64,000 nucleotides of DNA from Leucosporidium creatinivorum (lineage: Eukaryota > Basidiomycota > Microbotryomycetes > Leucosporidiales > Leucosporidiaceae). Under the pieces are notes generated by a model, which ran no database searches, was not told the origin of the DNA, and worked only from the letters and a program-made list of their open reading frames with translations. Each line of letters opens with the position of its first letter. Position 1 is the stretch's first letter. Below are positions 36,132-47,151 of the stretch, one piece after another. Both the position numbers and the translations under genes were made by a program. Location of the stretch: NCBI GenBank assembly GCA_001600635.1, contig BCKL01000008.1, positions 259,830 to 323,829 of the forward strand. Reading direction: 5' to 3'.

Positions 36132-38119
36132 ATGGTCGACTCTCCTTCCGCTCGCTTCGCTCCCTTCTCCCCTTCGCCCGTAGAGCGCCCTCAGGACGTC
36201 GGAATCCGTGAGTGCTTCGCTATCACTGATACCCTGCTACACCGCTGACCCTCTCTGCTTTCAATCCCACACCAAAAACTCTCCGCCGCGTCTCACGCGA
36301 TCTCGCTTTCTCGCCGCCTTCCCCCTCCTGCTCTACTACACTTCCATCTCTTCGCCAAATTCGCCCCACCAAAATCTTTGTTGAACTAGACGGCATCGAC
36401 GTGTACTTCCCTCTCCGCTGCATCGCAGAGTCCGACCTCGAGGCTTTCGATGGCGTCTCGGCGGGAAAGTACACCATTGGTCTTGGGCAGGAGCGCATGG
36501 CTTTCTGTGATGATCGCGAAGATATTCAGAGTTTCCTCTTGACAGGTAAGTCGCTTCTATGACCTCTTTACGACGCGTCGGAGGGTTCGGAAGGCGCTGG
36601 TTGGGGGTCGTGAGGGGATTCGCTGCCATTCTCGTTCCTGGGGTAGCTTCCTTGCTCCTCCTACAACTCGCTGACCGTCTTACTACATCACAGTCACCAA
36701 GTCCCTCCTCGACAAGTACCAGATCCCCACCTCGTCCATCGGCCGCATTGATGTCGGCACCGAGACCTTAATCGACAAGTCCAAGTCGGTCAAGTCGGTC
36801 CTGATGGACCTCTTTGGCGACAACACCGATATCGAGGGTATCGACTCGAAGAACGCTTGCTATGGAGGAACGGCCGCCCTCTTCAACGCCGTCAACTGGG
36901 TCGAGAGCAGCTCGTGGGATGGCCGCTATGCCCTCGTTGTCGCTGGAGACATTGCCATCTATGCGGAGGGTGGAGCTCGTCCCGTTGGTGGTGCTGGTGC
37001 CGTGGCTATGCTCATTGGACCCAACGCCCCCATCGTCCTCGAGTGTGAGTTTCGGTGATTCCCCTTCGGCGAAGACTGAAGCTGACCTCTTTCCCCCTCT
37101 AACAGCCGTGCACGGTTCGCACATGGCCAACGTGTGAGTTCCGGTATCTCAGGCTATTCTCAAGCTCCTCGCTGACCCTTGACTACTTAATAGCTACGAC
37201 TTCTACAAGCCCCACCTTTCGTCCGAGTACCCCGAGGTGGACGGCCCTCTCACGCAGACCTGCTACCCCGGCGCCCTCGAGCGCTCGTACGATGCCTTCC
37301 GCGTCAAGGAGTCGAAGCGCAAGGGAGGAAAGGGCGACATGGCCGACGTCAGCCTCGAGGACTTTGATTACATTGTCTTCCACTCGCCTTATGGCAAGCT
37401 CGTGCAGAAGGGTTTCGCTCGCCTGGTGAGTCGTGCTATACTGAGCTCGAGAGATGATGCTGACCGATTCTATTGCTATAGTTGTACAACGACTACCTCT
37501 CGAACCCCACCGCTGAGCGTTTCGCCGACATCCCTTCGCACCTCAAGGACCTCCCCCGCTCCGAGACCCTCCTCAACAAGGAAGTCGAGAAGGCCTTCGT
37601 CACCGCCTCCAAGGATCTCTTCAACGCCAAGACCCTCCCTTCGACCCTCACCTCCAAGAAGCTCGGCAACATGTACGCCGCCTCGGTCTACGGATCCCTC
37701 GCTTCCCTCCTCGACACCGTCTCGAGTGAGCAGCTCCAGGGCAAGCGTGTCGCGCTGTACTCGTATGGATCGGGATTGGCCGCTTCGTTCTTCACCATGA
37801 GGGTCAAGGGCAGCACTGAGGAGATGCAGAAGGCGCTGAACCTCGCCGAGAGGCTGTCCAAGACTGAGGTCCGCCCTTGCACCGAGTATGTTGCCGCTCT
37901 TCAGGTGAGTTTGCTTCATTCTTCCTCCTCCACTATCAAGCCGAAGCTGACCCTTGCGCTCTCGCCCGACAGCTCCGCGAGGACAAGCACAACATCGACA
38001 ACTGGTCGCCCGACGGCCTCGTCACTGACATCGCCGAGGGCGCCTACTACCTCGTCAAGAACGACGAGCACCACCGCAGGACTTACGTCGTTCGCGGACA
38101 GGAGAAGACTGAGGCTTAG
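36132..38119 (+). CDS. ERG13: Hydroxymethylglutaryl-CoA synthase
   Basis: Seven exons: 36132-36207, 36390-36545, 36694-37044, 37106-37133, 37194-37425, 37482-37904, 37973-38119; 470 residues. It condenses acetyl-CoA with acetoacetyl-CoA at the start of the mevalonate pathway to sterols, carotenoids and dolichol. Motifs: [31 protein letters not shown], the active-site Cys in [31 protein letters not shown], the catalytic His region [15 protein letters not shown], and [15 protein letters not shown]. Length and order fit the eukaryotic cytosolic enzyme. The first intron is 182 nt, long for this region, with a CTGAC near 36245 and the acceptor at 36389. It is divergent from PMT4. Confidence 0.96.
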
Positions 38120-38755
38120 ATTTCGACTCGAAGGAAAGACCCGAAGGAACGACTGGCTCGCTTTCAGCTTATCTATCTACTACACACTCAAAACGCATAG
38201 ACACCCTCCGACTTGCACTCTTCTCTTATCCTCTTCACTTATTCACCCTACCCCTCTCATAATCTGACTTCTCGGCATCGCACATCCCCTCGCTTTCGCA
38301 ACCGGTCTCTATCCCCCTCCCTCCCCCTCTCTTATACACTGTGTGACTAAAGGAAGAACAGAACTTGTGCAAGGACTTATAGGACGATAGCGGTGGCGAG
38401 TCAAGTACAGAGCGAACGAGAGAGGCGATGCGAAAGCTCGGTTCTCGGTGCTCGGGGCTCAGAGGCCTGAGCTCCTTCCCGCTATGCTCCTTGTCCGCTC
38501 TTCGCCACCTGCTCGAGTACTTGGCGTACCACTCTCATTCGTGGATGTTGGGGCGGCATCGCCACCGTCCTGCTGCTGCTCCTCAACAAGATCGTCGTCT
38601 CACACCGCCACTTTTGAACTCCGAGAGCGATCGACGACCAGCCCCACGGTTCTGGTTGAGAATAAAGAGGCGCTCGCTGCTCTCTCTCTTTCTCTCCTTC
38701 TTCCCCCTCGCCTCTTACTTCCCCAACACACACCGTACAGCCTTCACTGCCCCCA
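38120..38755 (+). promoter_or_regulatory. Gap between HMG-CoA synthase and the next gene
   Basis: 3' UTR of HMG-CoA synthase (pyrimidine-rich to about 38340) and promoter of the next gene. No supported gene; frames here are low in complexity. Confidence 0.4.
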
Positions 38756-40244
38756 ATGGCCTCCGCCGCTGGTTCGTTCTCTCCCCCTCAGGCTTTCTCT
38801 TTCCCCTCTCCTCACCCTCCTCCTCCTTTGCGCCCATCCCAGACCGCATCAGCTGACGCGTCCCACTCTCCTCGTCTCCCTCGTTATAACTACAGCCACC
38901 GCCCAACCCCCCTCTGTAGCTGAACCGCCCACTGCAGCTCACCCTCCTTCGGCGCGCTCGGTCGATCCCCTCTTCGCCGGCGCCTCCTCCCACACCCAGC
39001 ACGACGCCTCCTTCGCCGGCCCCGCCTGTCTCCTTCCCCAATCCTCTCAAGCTCCTACCGCTCCTTTCGCCCTCGGTGCTCCTCCCGCTGCAGCAGGCGG
39101 ATCCTCGGCGAGGATCCAAGCCCACGTCGACCAAGCCAAGAACCTCCTCCAAAGCAAGGGCGGGAAACAGGGAGCGTGGCTCGCGACTCAACTACAGGGT
39201 CAAGCCGCTGCGTTGAAGAAGGTTCCGATTGTAGGCGGTGAGTTTGAGCACCTTCCCGCGAGGTGAAGAGTGCGCCGAGCTGACAAAGTGGAGGGGCGAA
39301 CAGATATCAATTCGAATGGCACGCCCAGGGTTTTTGAGGTGTTCAAAGCTGGGGGTGCTTTCTCGAAGGATGATCAGGTGAAGGATGAGAGTGGGAATGT
39401 TCTGTAAGTGACCCCGCGGCGAGGGGAGAGCTATCGCCGAACCGCTGGTCACGACTTCTCCCTAGCTTCCCCGGCTTGCTAGCCATCGAGTACACGGTGG
39501 CTGACGAGTCTCTTCATCTCCTTGCTTGCCCCACCAACCGCCTACAGCTACTACCTCTCCTTCCCCCACAACCTCGGCTCCTCCTGGTCCCTCACCCTCC
39601 ACCGCGGCTCGACTCCCCAATCCTCCCCTCTCGCCTCCCTCCAGAAAGGTGGATTCAACCCTAACCCCCTCGCCAAGGACAACATCCTCATCACCCTGCA
39701 CGAGCCGCAATACAACGGGTTCACCACGACGCTCATTCGGCCGAGCCTCGTTTCCAGCGGGAGGGAGTTCAGCGGCTTGGGAGGAGGCAGGTTCAAGTGG
39801 AAGAAAGAGAATATGTTAAGTCAAGGCTTGCTGTGCGTGGATTTGGCGACGGGGAAGGTAGCGGCGATGTGGGAGAAGAGCTTTGCGACGTTTCACAAGG
39901 ATGGCAGGCTGCTCGTCAGCCCGGTGAGTCGAAGTCGATGGCACCTCCATCAGGCGCTGACAGCTGACAAATGTTCAGGCCTACATCACCGAGCTCGATC
40001 TGATCGTTGCTACGGCTCTTGCGGTCGAAGGTGAGCCTGTCGCCTCGGCGCTGATCTCGGTGATGGGTGCTGTGTCACATGAGGGCACCGCTGGATTCTC
40101 ATTAGACTCGAAAGCTGATTGGAACCTCCTTATTCTCCTTCACCAGAGCTCGCACGCGAAGAGGAGCAGAAGAGCGGCTCGGGCGGCATGACTTCGAAGA
40201 AGAACCTGCTCGGCATGGGGATGAAGTACCTCAACAAGAAGTGA
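38756..40244 (+). CDS. Conserved fungal protein of unknown function, possibly tubby-like beta-barrel
   Basis: Six exons: 38756-38771, 38896-39237, 39304-39403, 39548-39923, 39979-40030, 40147-40244; 327 residues. I do not recognise a named family with confidence. Residues 1-90 are Ala/Pro-rich and disordered. From about 95 a folded domain follows: IQAHVDQAKNLLQSKGGKQG, RVFEVFKAGGAFSKDDQVKD, YYLSFPHNLGSSWSLTLHRG, KWKKENMLSQGLLCVDLATG, WEKSFATFHKDGRLLVSP, YITELDLIVATALAVEELAR. The strand-rich layout ending in a hydrophobic helix recalls tubby-C-like/DUF6593 proteins of basidiomycetes; this is weak. The intron at 39404-39547 is 144 nt and contains two branch-like sites, so a small exon inside it cannot be excluded. 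Confidence 0.68.
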
Positions 40245-40612
40245 TGACGAGCGGAGATCTCGTCAAGTGACGTATCATGGTATTCACTGGTGTACTGTAT
40301 CATCTGTTGTCTGTTCGCTGTCTTTCATACTCTCGCGAGGACTCTTTCAGCTGCTCGGCGATCATCAAACTCGAGAGTGGAACGAGGATATGTGCAGTTA
40401 CAATAACAGCGCTAGCTTCAATGATTAGGAGGGGTATGTGCAGGGGGAGAGATTAGCTGTCAGGGACTACGTCGGCGTATGTTGGTGGAGGAGGGCGAGC
40501 TGCTCCTCCTTTGAAGTCCGAAAGCGAGGGGGTGAGGGAGGTGAAGTGATGTATGGGAAGCAAGGGACGGTACTGATGTGTAGAGAAGTCCACGGTCGCA
40601 AGGTAGTGTCGG
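40245..40612. other. Convergent 3' flanks
   Basis: Between two converging genes. No gene or repeat recognised. Confidence 0.4.
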
Positions 40613-42211
40613 TTAAGCGCGCATCATCTTCATGAGAGCGAGGACTCCAGAGTAGCCGAAGCCGTGGGGAGGGAAGCAGACGTAGAGGGGGAGCTGCTCC
40701 GACCCGAACTTGGCCTGCAGAGTAAAGGGTGGTCAGCGGTAGTTCGTGGAGCGGCAAGACTGAGCTCGAGAGGAGAGAAGCCCGGCTCTCGGCGCCAGGT
40801 TTGTCCCCGTCAAGAGCCTCAGTCGATTTCGAGGACCAGAGAGGGGCAGAGGGAAGCTCGAGTCACCCTAAAGTCTGCACGCTTGCTCAAGCCCGTCTTC
40901 TTATTGATCATCTTGTAGCCCTTCTTCATCATGTTTACCCTCCACCCACCGAGGTTAGCCTCGGGCACGAGCGTGTCGCGCGATGAGGTGCCGAAGGTGA
41001 GACCCTGCTTGCCCTCGAGCTTCATCTCGTCGATGATGCGAGAGAGAAGGAGCTCGGAGGTGCCCTTGGGTGCGTCGGGCTGAGAGGAGGGGAAGCGAGT
41101 GAGCTCGGCGTGACGCTTGGAGGCTCGAGACCGAGGTTAACGTACGAAGGAGATGGCGTTCTTGATCTGGTAGGAATCGTGCGCAATGGGAGTAAGGATG
41201 CAGAGGCCGACAATCTGTGTAAGAGGCGAAACATGAGCTCGGCGATGATGAAGCCAAACCGGAAAGAGCTCACCTTGCCGGGAACACGAGCGACGTAGTA
41301 GCGACGGTTGCTGGCGTCGAGCCAAGGAAGCAGCGAGGCCTAAAGCGCAACAGGTGAGCCCCTCCTCCTCGAGGTAACATCGCAGCACACTCACCGAGGC
41401 GATCTGCTTGCCCGGGCGGCTCGCTCGCCATGCCTCAATCCCGTCCTCAATGACCTTCTTGGTTTTGGGGTCGGGCATGAAGTCGGGCTCCCATAGACGA
41501 AGCTCCTCGACGTTGACGGAATCCTTCTGCGCGCGGCGGATGTTGTGCTTGACGTCGTGCGAGTCGAGCTTGACGGTCGCGGGGTCTGCCGAAGCGACAG
41601 GGTCAGCTTGTCGACTCGAGAGGCTACAAGAGCACCGCTACCAGCAACTCACGAAGCATGTCCTCCTGGATGCACGACAGAGTCGACCATCCCACGCCGT
41701 TGACGCCCTCAGCTAGCACCTCGGCGAAGTCCTCCGAAACGCAGCACCAGACGAGGTGCAGCTTTTGCTTCCTGGCCCAGGTGGTCATCTCCTCGGCGAC
41801 AGCCTTGCGCGCCTCCTTGGTCTCCAAGCACAGCGGGTCGCCCCAGGCAAAGGCGTGGTGGTTGTACTTGAGGTAGCCCTGCACCTTGGGATCCTCGGGC
41901 GTCGTGCCCTCGCCGCGCCAGACGAGGTAGCGGTCCTCGAGCCAGGTGGTAGCAGAAGCTGATCCATAAAAGGCAATGAGAGGCGGTAGGTCGGCCTTGT
42001 CCTCTCGTACAAAGATGGGGTCGTCTGGGTGAGGGAGGACGGGCTTCTCCGGCGCGCGAGGGATCTTGCCGATGATGCTAGGCATGCGAGTGCCGGGGAC
42101 ACCGATGAAGACGTTTGGTGGAGGGTGAATGTGAGTCGAGGTCATCGTCTGTAGGGAAACAAGTTAGCTCGAACTCGCTCCCGAGCTAAAAGATCGCCCC
42201 GGACGCACCAT
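40613..42211 (-). CDS. Free-standing DUF2156 (LPG-synthase C-terminal type) aminoacyl-transferase-like protein
   Basis: Main exons 42145-41653, 41585-41395, 41339-41274, 41214-41146, 41079-40867, 40714-40613; 377 residues from the ATG at 42145. A further exon 42211-42209 holding only a start codon can splice (42208-42149) to give MTMTS. The double GNAT fold family moves aminoacyl groups from tRNA to lipids. Seen: IAFYGSASATTWLEDRYLVW, AFAWGDPLCLETKEARKAV, VWCCVSEDFAEVLAEG, then SHDVKHNIRRAQKD, AHDSYQIKNAISF, DAPKGTSELLLSRIIDEMK and LPLYVCFPPHGFGYSG. No transmembrane region or tRNA-synthetase domain is attached, unlike MprF or ErdS. In Aspergillus such stand-alone proteins aminoacylate ergosterol; the substrate here is unknown. 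The divergent neighbour is a membrane-anchored hydrolase. Confidence 0.85.
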
Positions 42212-43498
42212 GGCGGCGGAGAGGGAGCTGTAACGAGGTCGTGAAGAGGGTCGAGCTGCAGCTGTGTGGTGTAGCGAGTTCTGTAGCGAGTCGTTGGTGC
42301 TCAGAGCCGTTCCAGGGAGAGCAGGGCAATGTGGGCGAAGCGCAACCTTCGAAGGGCGTTCGCCAGTTCGGTCAAGTCAGTGACGTTGCCCTTGGTAGGC
42401 GCTCGCTCAACGAACTCGGTCTGCTGGCGTCAGCAAAGCGATGTCAGAGATAAACTCTAACCTTGTCAGATGTTCCACGTTGTTCCGGCCCGTTTTTGAT
42501 CCTTCCTAGTCCCATCCTGTCTTCGCCGAAATTTTATGCGCCGTCATACTCGAGCTGAGCTGTAGTAGATTGGTCCAGTTGAGGTTCAGACTGAAGCAAG
42601 CATCTTTAGGATTCCCTCCTTATAAGGAGAGCTCGCTAGGATTTCCAGGGGACGAGTAAACCTCTGCCGAGGCATCGCCGAGCTTGGTAAGGCGCAGCGG
42701 AAGCTCTGTGGAGCTTGCTGAGAGGTTCAAGGCAAACTTCTGAAGCCACAGTCGGCGTGAGGCAGATCGCAAGCTACTTCCGCAACCATCGAGACTTACC
42801 TGCATACTCTGTAGTGCCCTGCAGAAAATGACCGAGTTCCCTCAATTCGCCGGCCACGGCTCTCACTCGCCTTGCATCGTATTAGCAGTGCGGGGGCCTA
42901 CTGGAGCGAGATGTACAAAGCTATGGACTTGTACTCCGGAGCCTTGAGCTGGTGTTCTGCCAGCGCAAAGCGGGGCAAGCTCGGCTCGGTCGAAATGACT
43001 GCTCGCGCCTCGAGATGTACAGTCCCATACGATCTTGTGAAAGCGTCCCAAATCGCATAATATCTGTGTCGATGTGCTCCTGCCCTCTAGCTACAGCATC
43101 GCTGAGCTACAGATCCTCGTAGCCACTTTCGGCGAGCTCGGTCTGCCCCTCTGGTTTGCTGGGTAGGTCCGTTGCTGCCTTCGAGTAGCCGTTCAATTCT
43201 ATCCAGTTGTACGAAACGCTTTTGCGGCCCGGCTCCGACTTAGCGGCGACTTGGGAGGTGGTTCGAGATTCGCAAGGGCACGACGTCAACAGCTTGCCGC
43301 TTTCACCTTTCTTTCCCCCCCTTAACTCGTCTTCTCGCTCGCCTCCGGCTGTTTGGATACACATGACCAAAGCATGGAAAAGTGTCAAGCGCTTCGTTAC
43401 CTCTGCTTTCGCTGTACGTTGCTCTCGCCGCCGACCACCAGCAGCTCAATTCGCGAGCTGACTGTCCTCGTCTACACCCTTCCCCGCGCCCGCTCACA
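42212..43498. promoter_or_regulatory. 1.3-kb divergent region between DUF2156 gene and hydrolase
   Basis: The longest gene-free divergent spacer in the window. No frame with similarity was found on either strand, and no tRNA. It must contain both promoters. Confidence 0.45.
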
Positions 43499-45147
43499 AT
43501 GATACAGAACGAACAAGACCACGACTCGAAGGACCCGGTGCTCTACCATCCCTACAAGCGACCAACAGCGCTTAAATGGGCCTTCTGCACCGCCCGCGTT
43601 GGCTCGACGCTCGTGCTCCTCCCCGTCTGGGCGCTCGAGTACAAGTTCCACAAGAAGGTGGCCCGCCCCTCCTGGAGCGTACGCGAGGCCATGCTCGTTG
43701 ACTTTACTCGTCGAGTCCAAGGCATCACTGAGCTCGCAGGCGTGCAGCACGGCACTCGCAACGTCCTGCTCGCGCCGACCGAGGCGCTCAAGGAAACTCG
43801 CTTCGAGTGGCATGAGAAGATGCTCCCGGAATCGGTGACGGGAGTGCTGGACGATGAGCATGTCAAGCCGCTGGACAAGGTTGGAACGTTCGTGTGGGAG
43901 AGGCAGGCGCCGGGCGAGGGCAGCTCGGAGGAGCTGGAGAAGGAGGGTGACAAGATCGGCATCTACTTCCACGGCGGAGGTGAGGCGCGAGGTCTCCTGT
44001 ACACAGAGCCACACTGATCCCTCTGCTCTACCAGGCTACAGCCACTTCAGTGCACACGAGAACGCTCAAACATCGATTATTCCTCGTCGCCTGATGGAGG
44101 TAAGCCGAACGTCACCTCGGTCTTGGATTTTCGAATTCAGGTGTGGCGCCACGGTGGTGCTGATCTTGTGTGCTTTTCACCATCGAACAGAGCAATCAGT
44201 TTGGCGCCATCTACGGTGAGCTGACTGTTCTACAGCGATCTCCTGAGTCGCCCGGTTCGCTGATCTTTCGATCCCTCGCAGCCGTCGAGTATCGCCTGCT
44301 TCCCAATCCCTTCCCCGCCGCTCTGCAGGACGCCGCCACCGTCTACTGTGATCTCGTGGTTCGCAAGCATATCCCGCCGGAGAAGATTGTCATCATCGGC
44401 GACTCGGCAGGAGGCAACGTCGCTCTGGCGCTGGCTCGTTGGATCCGCGAGGAGCAGAGGGTCGGTAAAGCGGGTGGCATGCTTCTCCTCTCTGTAGGTT
44501 GCTATCTCTCTATCTCTCTCTCCCTTTCGCTAACCTTCAACCTCGACTTACAGCCCTGGTGTGATCCAGGTGAGTCTCGGCGACGATGCGAAACTGAGCC
44601 TTACGCTGGCTCGTTCCTCATGCGCCTCCCCTTCGTACACACAGCTGACGAACTGTCTCATGCACTCGACCATCCAGCCCACTCCTTCCCAGAAACTGTC
44701 TCCTCCTACATCCCTCGCCCCAACCCAGAAGACTACCTAGCCGACGAGCCCGCCGGTCGCATCCTCCTCGTCGCCAACCTCCTCGGCCACCACCCTCGCG
44801 AGTTCGTGACCGACCCTTACATATCTCCTGCCTCACAAATCGGCCCCGCCGGCTGCTTCGACGACTTCCCACCGACTTTCGTCCACTACGGCGACGCCGA
44901 GCGATTGCAGAAGGAGATTGAGCATCTCATCTTTGGCATGAAGCGCGATGGGGTACCGACCGAGGTGGAGATGACGCCGGATGGAGTGCACGACCTCTTG
45001 ATGGTCAGGTTCTGGAATGAGGATACGAGGGGCAGAGTCTACTCGCGCATTGAGGGGTGGTTGGACACACTGCGGAGGTCGGCGGCCGCTTCGACGGGGA
45101 CTTTGGTGCAGATTGACTCGGATGAGGATATGAAGAACAGTGCTTGA
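43499..45147 (+). CDS. Membrane-anchored HSL-type alpha/beta hydrolase (steryl acetyl hydrolase-like)
   Basis: Six exons: 43499-43979, 44035-44099, 44191-44215, 44282-44493, 44554-44569, 44645-45147; 433 residues. A probable N-terminal membrane helix at about 24-44 (WAFCTARVGSTLVLLPVWAL) precedes the hydrolase. Oxyanion motif IYFHGGG, the block AVEYRLLPNPFPAALQD, nucleophile elbow IIGDSAGGNVALAL (Ser), acid candidate in FVHYGDAERL, and His in PDGVHDLLMV. This is the hormone-sensitive lipase family; the N-terminal anchor resembles yeast Say1, an ER steryl deacetylase. An exon of 16 nt (PWCDP) and one of 25 nt are included because only they keep the frame. The substrate is not shown; sterol or other lipid esters are likely. 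Confidence 0.88.
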
Positions 45148-45597
45148 GCTCGTGGCAGAGAAGAGGGGGTTTGTGCATAGACAATCTGTTGCATCGTACA
45201 GTCATTCGTCGTTCTTGTTCGGCAGCGCCTGGGGGAACGCGAGACGCGAATGCTTGAGATTGGATATGAGAGCTCGTACTGAGTACAGCGCATCTTCGTC
45301 AGTAGAACGACATATTCGGATGATCTGGTGCACGCCGAACGCCGTTCTGCGTCGCAGATGGGCTCGAGAAAGCCATCGCCGAGCTCGCCTCCGACGTCTC
45401 CCTCCCTCAAGAGCCCGCAAGCCGGCGCCTGACTCAAAACTCTCTCGCACTGCTGCTAATGGCGACAAATAGTGACTATTGATCATTAAGACAGGGTATA
45501 ACAAACAACGAGATCTATTGAGGGGAGGGGAAATGCTAGTGTATGCCAACAAGACAAGCCAACGCAACGTCTTTCTTGCTTCCGTTCTACGCCTTCT
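45148..45597. other. Convergent 3' flanks
   Basis: Between converging genes; nothing recognised. Confidence 0.35.
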
Positions 45598-46855
45598 CTA
45601 TACCCTCGACGAGGGCGCCGTGTGGCCCAAGCTGTTGGATCCGATCCCGCGCTCCGACATGGAAGCCGAGCGGTGGGTCTGCTGTTTCTGCCCCTCCTCG
45701 ACAAGCTTCTCATCCGAGCCGATGTTCATGGGTCCTGCTCCGTGCACTTCATCCCAAGCGGCGGCCTTGAACATGAGGTAGGTTCTGCGCGAAGCGACAC
45801 GAATCAGCTCGAGTTCGGCGGGCGCTTCGAGCGCGACTCACGAAGCGATGACGAAGGCGAGTCCGAGCCAGATGAGAACGACAAAAGCGACGTTGACGGC
45901 CCACTTGCTGTACTTGATGGGAGGGTGGTTGTAGAGAGACAAAGCATCCGAGTAAACGGCTTGCGAGACGTGACCGAGAACCGCCGAGTTGCGAGCGACG
46001 ATGATCTGTGGGCGCGCGTAGGGGTCAGCTACAACATTCTAGCTGAATCAGGGGACGTAGAGAGTAAGAAGAGAAACGTACGGTCGAGGAGAGGGCGGCG
46101 GCGAGCAGACCGAGGCAAACGAAGATGGCTCCTCCCTCCATCGAGCGCCTGTACCACCTGGGGTAGGTGTGTGCAGGGTACTGAGCGAGAAAGAAGAACT
46201 CGGCGCCGAAGATGCAGGCGACCTGCAAAGGAGCGGGCGTTAGCTCGGTGCTAGCGAAATCGACCGTCGGCGGAGGAGGCGAAGAGCGTAGGGGGGAAGG
46301 CATGGAGGTGCGCGGGCGATGTTGTAGGATAGAGTAAGACCGGGAAGCAAGACTCACCAGCACGTTGAAGACAATGGTGACAATCTGAGCATCGATGATA
46401 TCGTTGTTGAAGAGATGCGAGCCGGGGAAGTCGCCTTCGATGTGCGTTTGAAGGTCCTCGTACTTGTCGAGCGAGTAGGTGGCTGCGAAAGATTGCGAGT
46501 TGGTCAGCTACAGCCTTGGTCGGAGGCATTACGCCGTCACCGTCGAACGACTTTGCCCCCTTCGCCCTTCGCGGGGTAGGCGCTAGCTCTGGGGTAGAAG
46601 GGGCTTACCTGTACATTCTGCAGCCAAGCAGACGAGCATTGCACATTGGTAGACGACTGTGGTGCAGAGAGCTTCGGTCAGCTGGGAACTCGTGACGGAG
46701 CCGAACCTCGGCGTTGGCTGCCGAGGGACGCAACACTCACTAATCCTCGTCTTCCTCAGGTGGTAACGCGGGTCGAAGAGGGCCTTGTGGCCAAAGGAGG
46801 AGAACTTGAGCTCTGACATATCGAAGCCAAACACCTTCCACGCAGGCAGAGGCAT
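45598..46855 (-). CDS. Four-helix integral membrane protein, function unknown
   Basis: Six exons: 46855-46741, 46656-46609, 46482-46358, 46222-46082, 46005-45842, 45784-45598; 259 residues. A soluble start (MPLPAWKVFGFDMSELKFSS) leads to four hydrophobic helices: VVYQCAMLVCLAAECTA, IVTIVFNVLVACIFGAEFFF, GGAIFVCLGLLAAALSS and AVNVAFVVLIWLGLAFVIAS. A loop with YPAHTYPRWYRRSMEGG lies between helices 2 and 3. The tail is polar and Ser-rich. Four helices with short termini resemble MARVEL-type proteins, but I cannot assign a family. Its start is 296 bp from that of another membrane protein on the opposite strand. Confidence 0.75.
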
Positions 46856-47151
46856 CTTGAGTCGAGAAACGAGACGACGCGAAGGGGGAGCTGCGGAAGT
46901 GAGAGCGGCGGGGCGAGTCCTGTAGGTTGCTGAGCGGGAGCTGAGAGCTGTAGCGAGTTGCTGTAGTCGAACGAGAAAACGAGAAGTGAAGTGAAGGAAG
47001 CCAAGAGTCGAAGTCGAGAGATGCAAGTGCAGACTCAGCCGAGCTGACTGTGAGCCCTTCGAAACTAGACCGAACTTCGCTACCCCAGGTAAACGGTTGA
47101 CGTCAGCTCGCTTCTCCTCTTCCCTTCTTGCTCTTCGACGCCTCCTCAGCG
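46856..47151. promoter_or_regulatory. Bidirectional promoter of two membrane-protein genes
   Basis: Start codons at 46855 (-) and 47152 (+) define this divergent spacer; no specific motif recognised. Confidence 0.45.

Noticed and set aside
43255-43272. GGTTCGAGATTC as a tRNA B box
   Set aside because: No A box or cloverleaf could be folded around it.
43500-44014. Minus-strand frame of 180 codons opposite the hydrolase
   Set aside because: Complement of a real exon; no family features.
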